This document shows, in pieces, positions 7,859 to 15,762 of a stretch of DNA of 22,700 nt. The translations under genes and the position numbers were made by a program. How positions within the stretch are numbered: the first letter of the stretch is position 1; each line of letters starts with the position of its first letter. Source of the DNA: Vulcanisaeta sp. UBA163 (GTDB taxonomy: Archaea; Thermoproteota; Thermoprotei; Thermoproteales; Thermocladiaceae); assembly GCA_002496475.1 (NCBI GenBank), contig DAJV01000015.1, positions 5,585 to 28,284 of the forward strand, in the 5' to 3' direction. Below the pieces are notes generated by a model. That model searched no databases and was not told where the DNA came from. It worked only from the letters and a program-made list of their open reading frames with translations.

Positions 7859-9769
7859 TTAGATGGAGGTTGTTTTTAGGCTTTTTATTGAGAATACGGC
7901 AATACCCGCAGCAAGTACTATTAATGCAATGCCTATTATCAGGGGCACAGTGTTATAACTTATTGCTTGATTACTTAGTGCATTTAGTGATGCATTACCT
8001 ATGTTTATTGGTTCTATGTTAGATATCGTAAATGATGCACCGCATGAATTCGAGGAGGAGGCTAATTCATAGAGTGCCTGTGAGTAGGAGGCTGCCAGTT
8101 CATAGAGCTGTAGTGCCACTGATAGGTTGTTAATGTTATTTGTTGAGTTGTATAGTGACATGTAGTAATTGCCGTAGTCTATGTATGATATCGCAAGCAT
8201 TGGGAATAATCCGCACTTGTTCTCCGCCTCGTAGGTATTGTACACGGCTAATTCCCTTACATACTCTGTGATATTAACCAAGTACTCCGTGTTCAACTCT
8301 CCATTTATCACCGGCGTAAATAACAGGTGTAGTATTGCATCATTGCTTGATATCACATCAAGACTTTGAGCCAGGGCTAATGGATAGAGATCGCTTTGGT
8401 AGTTATTCTGTGCCTCCTGAACCTCCTGGGTTATTGAATTTATGTTTTGTAGAATATTAGACACACCAACTGCACTTGATAGGGATAATGTGTACTCCGT
8501 TATTGATTGCGCGTATACGAGGTACATGTTTGTTAATTCCTCGAGGTAACTAGTTGATATCAATGACCCACCGCTTATTGCGTTTAATACCGCCAACCAA
8601 TCGCCCAGTGTTTCAATTCTGGCCTTGGCATATGCCAGGTTACTTATTGCGCCAGTAATATCACCAGTGGAGAGGTCCTGGGAAGCCGCACTTAATGATT
8701 GTTGTGCATCAAAGATCCTGTCGTAAATACCAATCATTATGTCTATGTTTGCAGTGGTCATGTTATAACTCTGTAGGACGTTTCCATAATTATTCAGTTG
8801 ATCATTTAATTGATTAAGGAGTCCATTTAATTGCTGAACTGTGTAATTCTGTAGTTGATCCTGGTAATAATTAATTAGTCCCTGGAACCCAAGGCTTGCG
8901 GCGGTATAATACATACCCTGCTTCGCGTAATTAATGGCTTGCTTGACGTAATTAGATACACTGGGATCCGTGGAGTTAATGGCTCCAGTGTTGATTATCC
9001 TGCTGTAAATCCTCATCCAGAGAAATTTCGTGACATTAATGTAAGCCTGGTTCTTGAGACTCTGTGTTGGTATTGATGGTATTGATAGGTTCACACCTGT
9101 GAAGTAGTAAATTGCTTGCCTAACGTCCATTACGGGTACTACATTAACTCCCAGGCTTTTTCCATAACTTATCAGGTTGATTATTTGACCGCTACTTGTT
9201 TGATAGATCTGTTGACCGTATGGTATCAATACCACCTTATAGCCCTCCTGAGCAGCAGCCTTTATCTTGGATGGTAATCCGCCCACCGGTCCTATTGATC
9301 CATCGGGTAATATCATGCCCGTCATGACTACGTCTGGGTTTAACGTATTATTTGTTATTAGCGTCCACATGGCTACTGTCACATAACCACTTGCTGAAGG
9401 TCCTCCTATTTCGAGGGTTGTTGGCTCTACGTTGATTGTGAAGTTGTACTTATTGAACGGTTGATTTGCCAGGTATGTGGCTACTAATGCGGCTATTTGT
9501 GATGATGATAGGAAGGTGCCACTCTCGGCTGTTGGTAATGGGCTTGCCGCTACATACACGTACCCAGAGCCGGGTTTTATTGCTGTTATTGTTATGTTTA
9601 TTACAGCGCCACTGTTGTTTGTGGATACGGCTAATGCGTGGATCGTCAATGATCTAACGTATATTGTGAGCTGCTGCCACCCACTTGTTGAGGCGAGTAC
9701 TAATGAGCTTAAAGTCAGGATTAGTACAAGTATCACTATAATGCCAATTCTCCTTATATTACTCCTCAT
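7859..9769 (-). CDS. Membrane-anchored Lon-like (S16) serine protease
   Basis: The 636-residue protein has an N-terminal hydrophobic segment after basic residues (about 8-27; signal peptide or anchor) and a second membrane helix near the C-terminus (about 609-626) followed by a short basic tail. Between them, residues about 35-185 match the Lon proteolytic domain: GGPSASG (122-128) carries the likely nucleophile S125, and the block GSIGPVGGLPSKIKAAAQEG holds K168, at the position of the Lon catalytic lysine. It is like the archaeal predicted secreted serine proteases of COG1750. No AAA+ module is present, so it is not LonB. The remaining 400 or so residues are helical, rich in Asn, Gln, Tyr and Ser, with many N-x-S/T sites, suggesting an exposed, glycosylated domain. 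The first gene of a unit with the VTT-like gene, it has a TATA box about 23 nt before the ATG. Confidence 0.75.
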   Translation of the reverse strand: MRSNIRRIGIIVILVLILTLSSLVLASTSGWQQLTIYVRSLTIHALAVSTNNSGAVINITITAIKPGSGYVYVAASPLPTAESGTFLSSSQIAALVATYLANQPFNKYNFTINVEPTTLEIGGPSASGYVTVAMWTLITNNTLNPDVVMTGMILPDGSIGPVGGLPSKIKAAAQEGYKVVLIPYGQQIYQTSSGQIINLISYGKSLGVNVVPVMDVRQAIYYFTGVNLSIPSIPTQSLKNQAYINVTKFLWMRIYSRIINTGAINSTDPSVSNYVKQAINYAKQGMYYTAASLGFQGLINYYQDQLQNYTVQQLNGLLNQLNDQLNNYGNVLQSYNMTTANIDIMIGIYDRIFDAQQSLSAASQDLSTGDITGAISNLAYAKARIETLGDWLAVLNAISGGSLISTSYLEELTNMYLVYAQSITEYTLSLSSAVGVSNILQNINSITQEVQEAQNNYQSDLYPLALAQSLDVISSNDAILHLLFTPVINGELNTEYLVNITEYVRELAVYNTYEAENKCGLFPMLAISYIDYGNYYMSLYNSTNNINNLSVALQLYELAASYSQALYELASSSNSCGASFTISNIEPINIGNASLNALSNQAISYNTVPLIIGIALIVLAAGIAVFSIKSLKTTSI

Positions 9770-9850
9770 ATGAGTAAGTCGTGCATTTTTTATTAATAAA
9801 ACTTACACACTTGGTGGTTCGAATTTAACATTAAAGTGCAGTGCAGCTGC

Positions 9851-10792
9851 CTATGCCAGTAATGATAATAATACGGCCTTTGCGGTGTGGAGTCTATTCT
9901 CGGCTTGGTCCCAAACCACGCTTTGTGGCCCATCAATAACGTCATCCGTGACCTCCTCACCCCTATGCGCAGGTAGGCAGTGCATGAAGACCGCTTGAGG
10001 ACCGGCTTTCCTCATTAGTTCAGTATTGACTTGGTAGGGTCTGAAGATCTTCCTCCTCTCCTCAGCCTCGGATTCCATACCCATGCTAACCCAGACATCG
10101 GTGTATATCGCATCGGTCCCCCTAACGTCTTCAGTATTGTCACTAATCACAATATTTGCCCCGGTTCTCCTGACGTCCTCCGCCAGCAATTCATTAAACT
10201 TAGTGGGCCAGTGCGTTTTTGGCGATATTATCCTAACCTCCCAACCGAGCTTAGCACCTATTATCATTAATGAGTGGGCTATGTTGTTATCGCCGTCGCC
10301 GATGAAGGTCACTCTCAATCCCTCAAGCCTACCTTTGATTTCCCACAGGGTCAATGCATCTGCCAATGCCTGCAGGGGGTGCTCCTTATCACTTAGTGCA
10401 TTTATTACGGGGGCCACGGCATGCCTAGCCATCTCCACCAGTGATTCATGTTTGTAGACCCTGGCTGCAATTGCGTCAACGAACCTATCAATGACCCTTG
10501 CGGTATCAGCAATGGACTCCCCACGTCCAAGCTGAAGTTCCTGCGGGTTTGAGTATATTACATGCATGCCCAGTTGCGTGGCTGCAACGTCTAGGCTCAC
10601 CCTAGTCCTTGTACTTGGTTTTTCGAATATCATGAGTAGTGTCTTACCCGTGAGTATATTTCTATGCCGTTCACCCTGGTAATATCGAGACTTAAGATCC
10701 CTTGATAGGCTTAGTAGGTACTTGATTTCATCGGTTGTGTAGTCCATGAGTGTTATGTAGTCTCTACCCCTGATCGACCTTATGTTTGTCAT
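9851..10792 (-). CDS. argF: Ornithine carbamoyltransferase
   Basis: It makes citrulline from ornithine and carbamoyl phosphate in arginine synthesis. The carbamoyl-phosphate motif STRTR is at about residues 60-64. The ornithine-side motif HCLPAHRGEEV and the closing HPLQALADALTLWE are also present. The length of about 313 residues is normal, and trimeric family members of this size are cytosolic. I prefer ATG 10792 to the in-frame TTG at 10810 because the TATA box TTTAATAA (minus strand, 10815-10822) ends exactly 22 nt before the ATG, whereas the TTG would lie upstream of the expected transcript start. The gene is divergent from top6A, and each has its own TATA box. No other arginine gene is adjacent. 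Confidence 0.95.
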   Translation of the reverse strand: MTNIRSIRGRDYITLMDYTTDEIKYLLSLSRDLKSRYYQGERHRNILTGKTLLMIFEKPSTRTRVSLDVAATQLGMHVIYSNPQELQLGRGESIADTARVIDRFVDAIAARVYKHESLVEMARHAVAPVINALSDKEHPLQALADALTLWEIKGRLEGLRVTFIGDGDNNIAHSLMIIGAKLGWEVRIISPKTHWPTKFNELLAEDVRRTGANIVISDNTEDVRGTDAIYTDVWVSMGMESEAEERRKIFRPYQVNTELMRKAGPQAVFMHCLPAHRGEEVTDDVIDGPQSVVWDQAENRLHTAKAVLLSLLA

Positions 10793-10813
10793 TAGTATTG
10801 CTTTTACCAAGTG

Positions 10814-10851
10814 ATTATTAAAGCATGACCTAATGGCGCTAGGTTTTAATA
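10814..10851. promoter_or_regulatory. Divergent promoters of argF and top6A
   Basis: Two TATA boxes lie back to back: TTTAATAA for argF (minus strand, 10815-10822) and TTTTAATA for top6A (plus strand, 10844-10851). Each is separated by 22 nt from the start codon preferred here (ATG 10792 and GTG 10874), which supports leaderless transcripts and decides both starts. Confidence 0.5.
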
Positions 10852-10873
10852 GTTAGGTGCTTTGTCGTTTATC

Positions 10874-11983
10874 GTGGCTAAGAAAAGAAATGAGGTACTT
10901 AAGGTTCTTGAGGATTGGGGTGGTTCCATAGCAAGTAAGGCACTTAGTAATGAGGAACCCATACTGGAGATACCTGCTAGAACATTAAGTAATACAATAT
11001 GGGACTCAAGGAAGAAAATGCTCGTGCTCGGACCAGAGAGGCTCAAGAGGAAGTTCCTGGATCTCAAGGAGTCCAAGAGGTTCATGCAGACAATGCTCAT
11101 GCTTAGGCTAATCGTTCAAGCGATCAGGGAGGGTGTTTACCCAACAATAAGGGACTTATACTACAATGGTAAGCATACGATGGAGTTTAAGGCTGACATC
11201 GTTAAAAAGGTAATTAGGGAAAACACGTGGGATGAGCAATCAGAATCCAACGTGGTCATTGAAGATATTGAGGTAGCCACTGGAATACTTAGGGAAGAGA
11301 TGGGACTTTCGGCAGATGTTAAGGGTAAGGTGGTGGGCCCAATAATCGTTAGGTCCAAGGGCTTTGAGATTGATGCCACGAAGCTTGGGGATACGGCGTT
11401 GAGTCTTCCACCGAATCCTGACGAACTCGATGTAGTCAAGGTTGAGGCTAATTACGTATTGGTCATAGAGAAGGATGCAATATTCCAAAGGCTTAATAGG
11501 GAGGGTTTTTGGAACAAGGAGAGTTGTTTATTGATTACTGCAAAGGGTATGCCCGATAGGGCTACCAGGAGGTTTGTTAGGAGACTCAATGAGGAGTATG
11601 GGTTGCCTGTCTTCGTATTAACTGACGGTGATCCATATGGGTGGTACATATACAGTGTTTATAAGAGTGGTTCAATAAAGCTTAGCTACGAAAGTGATAG
11701 GTTGGCTACCCCTGAGGCTAAGTTCGTTGGCGTCACGGCTACGGATATACGCACCTACAGGATTAGTGATGAGTATGTTATAAAGGCCACGGATAGGGAC
11801 CTCAAGAGGGCCCAGGAGCTTATTAGGTATCCCTGGTTCCAAAATGATCAGTGGAAGAAGGAGATCGAGCTCTTCCTAAGGACTAAGAAGAAGGTTGAGA
11901 TTGAGGCATTATCGACGCATGGACTGAGGTTCCTTCATGATTACCTAACTGATAAGATACATGGGAGTAAATTCATCGATTAA
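10874..11983 (+). CDS. top6A: DNA topoisomerase VI subunit A
   Basis: This is the DNA-cleaving subunit of the type IIB topoisomerase, homologous to Spo11. An N-terminal winged-helix (CAP-like) domain holds the catalytic tyrosine in the motif IRDLYYNGKH (tyrosines near residues 96-97; by family the second should be the nucleophile). The Toprim domain is marked by VLVIEKDAIF with its metal-binding glutamate and TDGDPYGW with the acidic pair. The length, about 369 residues, is normal. GTG 10874 is chosen because the TATA box 10844-10851 ends 22 nt before it; TTG 10862 would add four residues but lies only 10 nt from the box. The ATP-hydrolysing subunit B is not adjacent, unlike in many archaea, so the A2B2 enzyme must be supplied from another locus. 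Confidence 0.95.
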   Translation: MAKKRNEVLKVLEDWGGSIASKALSNEEPILEIPARTLSNTIWDSRKKMLVLGPERLKRKFLDLKESKRFMQTMLMLRLIVQAIREGVYPTIRDLYYNGKHTMEFKADIVKKVIRENTWDEQSESNVVIEDIEVATGILREEMGLSADVKGKVVGPIIVRSKGFEIDATKLGDTALSLPPNPDELDVVKVEANYVLVIEKDAIFQRLNREGFWNKESCLLITAKGMPDRATRRFVRRLNEEYGLPVFVLTDGDPYGWYIYSVYKSGSIKLSYESDRLATPEAKFVGVTATDIRTYRISDEYVIKATDRDLKRAQELIRYPWFQNDQWKKEIELFLRTKKKVEIEALSTHGLRFLHDYLTDKIHGSKFID

Positions 11984-12044
11984 TTCCCATTAATTCCAGG
12001 AATAATCATTTAAAAGCGCAACAGGTAACGGCAATGGGTATTAA

Positions 12045-13016
12045 ATGCTAGTTGATAATTACGGAAGACCTTGGTTAAAGCTGAGGATTATGGTAAACAG
12101 CGTGTGTAATTACAAGTGTCTCTTTTGTCATTTTGAGGGACAGGGCAAGTTCCTAAGTAGGGAATTAAGTGCGAAGGACATAGGCTTTGCGGCTTCAGTT
12201 GCGAAGGACCTTGGGGTTAATGACTTTAAGATAACCGGTGGTGAGCCATTATTACGTAGGGACATTGTTAAGGTTGTCGATGAGATCAATAGGATCAGCC
12301 CTAAGGATCTGTCGATGACGACCAACGGTTACCTCCTGGATGTCTATGCCGAGGACCTACTAAATCACGGACTAAGCAGGCTAAACATATCACTACACTC
12401 ACTGGATAGGGGAAGGTACAGGTTCATAACGGGTGTTGATGCCTTGGATAAGGTTCTCGAAAACATTGATTACGTTAATAGGTTGGGCTTTAGGCAGGTT
12501 AAGATCAATGTAGTTGTCTTAAGGGGATTGAATACAGATGAGATACCCATGATGATAAGGTTTGCTGCTAAGTACGGCTTCGTCCTTCAACTAATAGAGT
12601 TAATGCCCATGGGCGAGGGATTCCCAGTATTCGCGAGGTATTATGATGATCTAAGTGATGTAATTAATTGGTTGAATAAACACGGTAAATTACTGGGAAC
12701 TAGGAAGGACCTTCATAATAGGCCTATTTATGAAGTTGATGGAGTGAGGGTGGAGATCGTGAAAAACTACAACAACCCAACATTTTGTGCAGGCTGTACA
12801 ACAATGAGATTAACAAGTGACGGTAGGCTAAAGACTTGTCTATACAAGGAACCCGTAATTGACCTATGGCCATACATAAGGGCCAGGGATAGGGATGGCT
12901 TGATGAAGGCTATGATCTATGCTAACTCCCTAAGGAAACCTAACTTCGTTGAGGGCGCTTCAGGGAATTTGGGTAGGATAAGGATTAGGGTACGTATTGG
13001 CGATCTTGCCCACTAA
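12045..13016 (+). CDS. moaA: GTP 3',8-cyclase, radical SAM
   Basis: It starts molybdenum/tungsten cofactor synthesis by converting GTP to the 3',8-cyclic precursor. Both iron-sulfur sites are visible: the radical-SAM C21-x3-C25-x2-C28 (CNYKCLFC) and a C-terminal C-x2-C-x13-C (FCAGC...KTC) typical of MoaA. TGGEPLLR is the SAM-binding GGE motif. At 323 residues the length is normal. Odd: the protein ends VRIGDLAH, without the C-terminal GG used in catalysis by well-studied MoaA proteins. The last 32 nt overlap the oppositely directed queF-like gene. A TATA-like TTTAAAAG at 12009-12016 lies 28 nt before the ATG, giving a leader of a few nucleotides. W/Mo cofactor use is common in this group. Confidence 0.93.
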   Translation: MLVDNYGRPWLKLRIMVNSVCNYKCLFCHFEGQGKFLSRELSAKDIGFAASVAKDLGVNDFKITGGEPLLRRDIVKVVDEINRISPKDLSMTTNGYLLDVYAEDLLNHGLSRLNISLHSLDRGRYRFITGVDALDKVLENIDYVNRLGFRQVKINVVVLRGLNTDEIPMMIRFAAKYGFVLQLIELMPMGEGFPVFARYYDDLSDVINWLNKHGKLLGTRKDLHNRPIYEVDGVRVEIVKNYNNPTFCAGCTTMRLTSDGRLKTCLYKEPVIDLWPYIRARDRDGLMKAMIYANSLRKPNFVEGASGNLGRIRIRVRIGDLAH

Positions 13017-13338
13017 CTCCACGCTTAACCACATACTTAATGCCCCTATAATTACTCGTTAATGTTACGGTAATCTCCATGGGGGATAATACTCTCATTA
13101 ATTCATTTATTATGTCATTAACTGCATCCTCATGGTAAATAACCCTGCCCTTAAACCCATCAAGATACTCCCTAAGACTACTCAGTTCTAGGTAACTGCA
13201 GTCATTGCCGTTACATGGTGGTTTATAGTCTATCTCTATAACGTAATTATCGATACTATGATCTACTGGGCACACGGCTGAAAACGTGGTTTCAATATGG
13301 ACATTATCAACAGGCCCAGCCCTTATTACCCTGATCAT
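12985..13338 (-). CDS. queF-L: QueF-like archaeosine amidinotransferase
   Basis: This 117-residue protein belongs to the short QueF-like (QueF-L) group of the tunnelling fold. In Crenarchaeota such proteins convert preQ0 already placed in tRNA (G15) to archaeosine, instead of reducing free preQ0 as bacterial QueF does. Seen: the nucleophile C23 in AVCPVDHSID with D30 seven residues later, the same Cys-to-Asp spacing as in QueF; ELSSLREYLDGFKG (51-64), equivalent to the QueF 'ESKSLKxYLxSFR' block; and YHEDAVNDI (68-76), equivalent to 'FHExxxN'. The ATG shares one base with the stop codon of the upstream membrane-protein gene (TAATG), so translation is probably coupled. The 3' end overlaps moaA by 32 nt. 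An extra cysteine pair, PCNGNDC (41-47), lies in an insertion. Confidence 0.88.
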   Translation of the reverse strand: MIRVIRAGPVDNVHIETTFSAVCPVDHSIDNYVIEIDYKPPCNGNDCSYLELSSLREYLDGFKGRVIYHEDAVNDIINELMRVLSPMEITVTLTSNYRGIKYVVKRGVSGQDRQYVP

Positions 13339-13853
13339 TAAATGGACATTGCATTCTCAATATTTATACATATTAGCTTCTCAATACACAATTTCCTGAG
13401 GACTGCACTTAATTTATCAAGCTCGCTCTCACTAATCCATACTTTAACAATCTCGTTATTACCTGACATGAACGTAACCGACCAAGTATTAAACCTTGGT
13501 ATTATAGATATAGGTATTAGTCGAGTATTCATAATCCTAACAGTATTAATTACAGGCCTAATCCTTATGCTGGATAATTGATTTATTGGGAATTCAAGCC
13601 TCCTGGAATCCCTTATGGCAATTACACGATCCATGTATATAATTACCTCGTTTTTCTTAATGATTCTCTTGACAGCGATCATTATCAGTGCTATGAATAT
13701 CGGCGGTAATGATACAAGCATGGTATTTATCATTGACTGTGTTAGGATGTAGACGGCCACGGCACCGCTCATCATTAGTAGGATAACAATGCCAGCATAT
13801 AAATTTATGATGTATGCCGGGTCCTCAATGACGTGCCAAAGAGGTCTACTCAT
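13338..13853 (-). CDS. Small membrane protein, possible PH-like domain
   Basis: The product has 171 residues. Two membrane helices are clear at about 17-38 and 43-62, followed by a basic stop (KRIIKKN) and a roughly 100-residue soluble, strand-rich part ending in a helix (ESELDKLSAVLRKL). Two helices followed by a beta-rich domain resemble the bacterial PH-like (bPH2) membrane proteins, but no decisive motif is seen, so this is a guess. Its stop codon overlaps the ATG of the QueF-like gene by one base, making a two-gene operon. A functional link to archaeosine is not evident. A TATA-like CTTAATATT at 13879-13887 lies 25 nt from the ATG and sits at the end of nadE. Confidence 0.7.
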   Translation of the reverse strand: MSRPLWHVIEDPAYIINLYAGIVILLMMSGAVAVYILTQSMINTMLVSLPPIFIALIMIAVKRIIKKNEVIIYMDRVIAIRDSRRLEFPINQLSSIRIRPVINTVRIMNTRLIPISIIPRFNTWSVTFMSGNNEIVKVWISESELDKLSAVLRKLCIEKLICINIENAMSI

Positions 13854-13887
13854 TTTAAATTAAGTCGCCATTGGTCCTCTTAATATT

Positions 13888-14757
13888 TTATTCCATAAAT
13901 TCACTCAGTCCGGTTCTGTTTACGGGCATTCTCCAATCTAGGCCAAGGGTCCTCATGGAGACCCTGGGTACCACGGGTGTTCTTCTCTTATGTTCAGTAC
14001 CCACTACCCTGCGCCACACGGCCTGGATCAACTCAATGGGCTTGCCCGTGGCCTCAACGGCCTGTTCAATATTCATCCTATAATCAACCAGTGCGTGTAG
14101 TATGACATCAACATCCTCGTACTTAACCCCAAGCTCACCCTCCGCAGTTTGACCCTCCCAAAGCCTTGGACTTGATGGCTTAAATGCAATGTTATCCGGT
14201 AAACCAAGGTACTTACCCAAGTACCTAACCTGGGTCTTGTATAGGTCGCCAATTGGCAGAATATCGACACCCCCATCACCGTACTTCGTGAAGTAACCAA
14301 TCAAAAGCTCACTCTTATCTCCAGTACCTGCCACAATCTTATTGAGCTTATTGGCGAAGTAGTAAAGAATCGTCATCCTAATCCTGGGCAGGAGATTGCC
14401 TACTGCAACTTTATTTTCCTCACCGAACTCGGGGATTGCTTCCGTAAAGGCATTTCTAACATTACTAATGTCAATATAGTAATACTTAATCCCCAATGTC
14501 TCAGCGATGTACTTGGCGTCCCTAACGTCCTCGGGCGGCGTTGTTTTATACGGTAGTATTACGCCAACTACATTGTCACGACCTAACGCCTTGACCAGTA
14601 GGTATGCGGTTACGCTGGAATCGACACCACCACTTAGGCCGATAACAGCCCCTGTAGTCCCTGAATCATTTACATAGGTCCTTATGAAGTCTGTTATTCT
14701 TCGTGCAGCATACTCATAGTCAATGCGTATCACGTTCTCGAGGGTTATCTTAGGCAC
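13888..14757 (-). CDS. nadE: NAD+ synthetase (ammonia-using subunit)
   Basis: It amidates nicotinate adenine dinucleotide to NAD+ with ATP, the last step of NAD synthesis. The ATP-pyrophosphatase P-loop SGGVDSS is at 42-48. Further family motifs are GTGDKSELLIGYFTKYGDGG and PIGDLYKTQVRYLGKYLGLP. At 289 residues it is the short form without a fused N-terminal glutaminase, which would be annotated as ammonia-dependent. However, the divergent neighbour encodes a nitrilase-family protein resembling that glutaminase domain, so glutamine may be the true donor. The start is GTG at 14757, 20 nt after the minus-strand TATA TATTATAAG (14778-14786), which fits a leaderless message. Confidence 0.95.
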   Translation of the reverse strand: MPKITLENVIRIDYEYAARRITDFIRTYVNDSGTTGAVIGLSGGVDSSVTAYLLVKALGRDNVVGVILPYKTTPPEDVRDAKYIAETLGIKYYYIDISNVRNAFTEAIPEFGEENKVAVGNLLPRIRMTILYYFANKLNKIVAGTGDKSELLIGYFTKYGDGGVDILPIGDLYKTQVRYLGKYLGLPDNIAFKPSSPRLWEGQTAEGELGVKYEDVDVILHALVDYRMNIEQAVEATGKPIELIQAVWRRVVGTEHKRRTPVVPRVSMRTLGLDWRMPVNRTGLSEFME

Positions 14758-14777
14758 GTGAATACTAATAACTGCGT

Positions 14778-14820
14778 CTTATAATACTTACGCATTTCAA
14801 ATGGGGTTTGTATTTTTAAT
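14778..14820. promoter_or_regulatory. Divergent promoters of nadE and nitrilase gene
   Basis: Within the 84-nt gap, a minus-strand TATA box TATTATAAG (14778-14786) ends 20 nt before the nadE GTG, and a plus-strand box TTTTTAAT (14813-14820) ends 21 nt before the nitrilase ATG. The space of about 26 nt between the boxes could take a shared regulator, but I see no clear operator repeat. Confidence 0.5.
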
Positions 14821-14841
14821 CCCGGGTATAACTAAAAACTA

Positions 14842-15735
14842 ATGCTTAGGGTACACCTACTCCAGTACAGTAGTAAAATAGGTGATGTGGAGTACAACCT
14901 AGACAGATTGATTAAGGCCATGGAGAGACTCTGTGTTAGTGACGGCGCAGACCTAATCGTGACACCCGAGCTCTACCTACCCGGCTACATGTCCAAGGAC
15001 ATGGTCTTCCAAATAGCAGAGCCAATAAATGGTAAGACTATTAATAGGCTCGTTATGGAGGCGGGCAGGAGGAACTGCCACGTAATCGTGGGCTTCGCAG
15101 AAAGGAGCGAGAATACCCACGTCCTATATAATACGGCGGTGGCCATAGGCCCAGACGGGGTATTGGCTGTGTATAGAAAGAGGCATTTGCCGTCCTACGG
15201 AATTTTCGATGAATACAGATACTTCGGGATCGGTAAGGGTGATATACCCGTCATAGACATTAATGGTCATAAGGTTGGCATTGCAATATGCTATGACGCC
15301 TTCTACCCAGAGGTATCGAGGACAATTATGCTAAAGGGTGCGGAGGTGCATGTATATATAAGTGCTGCACCTGACATGTCTAGGACTCACTTTGAGACAT
15401 TCATGGTGGCCAGGGCGCTCGAGAATGTGGCATATACAGTGTATGTGAATACAGTTGGGCAGTACGACGGGCTTGGCTTCTTTGGAGGCAGTCATGTTGT
15501 TAATCCACTTGGTAACGTGCTTGTTAAGGCCAAGTACTATGATGAGGACGTGAAGTCCGTGGAGTTTGATCCAAGCGATATTGTTAACTACAGAAGCCAT
15601 AGACCAATACTTAAGGATATCGACCCAAGCGACCTGGAGCTCATGGTAAGAGCTCTCAATGAGTATCTAAATCCAAGGCCGGCTATGAAAAGGGAGGGAC
15701 TAACAATCATTAAGGCGATGAATGAGAAGCAATAG
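14842..15735 (+). CDS. Nitrilase-family amidohydrolase, likely NadE glutaminase partner
   Basis: This 297-residue carbon-nitrogen hydrolase has the complete Glu-Lys-Cys triad: E43 in VTPELYLPGY, K113 in YRKRHLPSYG, and C150 in GIAICYDAFYPE. The stretch after the lysine, KRHLPSYGIFDEYRYF, closely follows the 'K-x-x-LPNYGVFDExRYF' signature that I know from the N-terminal glutaminase domain of glutamine-dependent NAD synthetases. Placed head-to-head with a short nadE, it is best read as a stand-alone subunit that releases ammonia from glutamine for NAD synthesis. That role is inferred. Another amidase such as omega-amidase or N-carbamoyl hydrolase is possible, although their signatures fit less well. 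It starts with ATG 21 nt after its TATA box. The gene ends 27 nt from the converging icd. Confidence 0.85.
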   Translation: MLRVHLLQYSSKIGDVEYNLDRLIKAMERLCVSDGADLIVTPELYLPGYMSKDMVFQIAEPINGKTINRLVMEAGRRNCHVIVGFAERSENTHVLYNTAVAIGPDGVLAVYRKRHLPSYGIFDEYRYFGIGKGDIPVIDINGHKVGIAICYDAFYPEVSRTIMLKGAEVHVYISAAPDMSRTHFETFMVARALENVAYTVYVNTVGQYDGLGFFGGSHVVNPLGNVLVKAKYYDEDVKSVEFDPSDIVNYRSHRPILKDIDPSDLELMVRALNEYLNPRPAMKREGLTIIKAMNEKQ

Positions 15736-15762
15736 CATTTTACGCTGAATCCCTAACCAGGT

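Noticed and set aside
7859..9769. LonB, the membrane-anchored archaeal AAA+ Lon protease
   Set aside because: No Walker A or Walker B motif exists in the protein; only the S16 proteolytic domain is present.
9813..9828. GGTTCGAATTT resembling the T-arm of a tRNA gene
   Set aside because: No acceptor, D-arm or anticodon stem can be built around it, and it lies between the protease promoter and the argF stop. No other tRNA-like element was found by eye.
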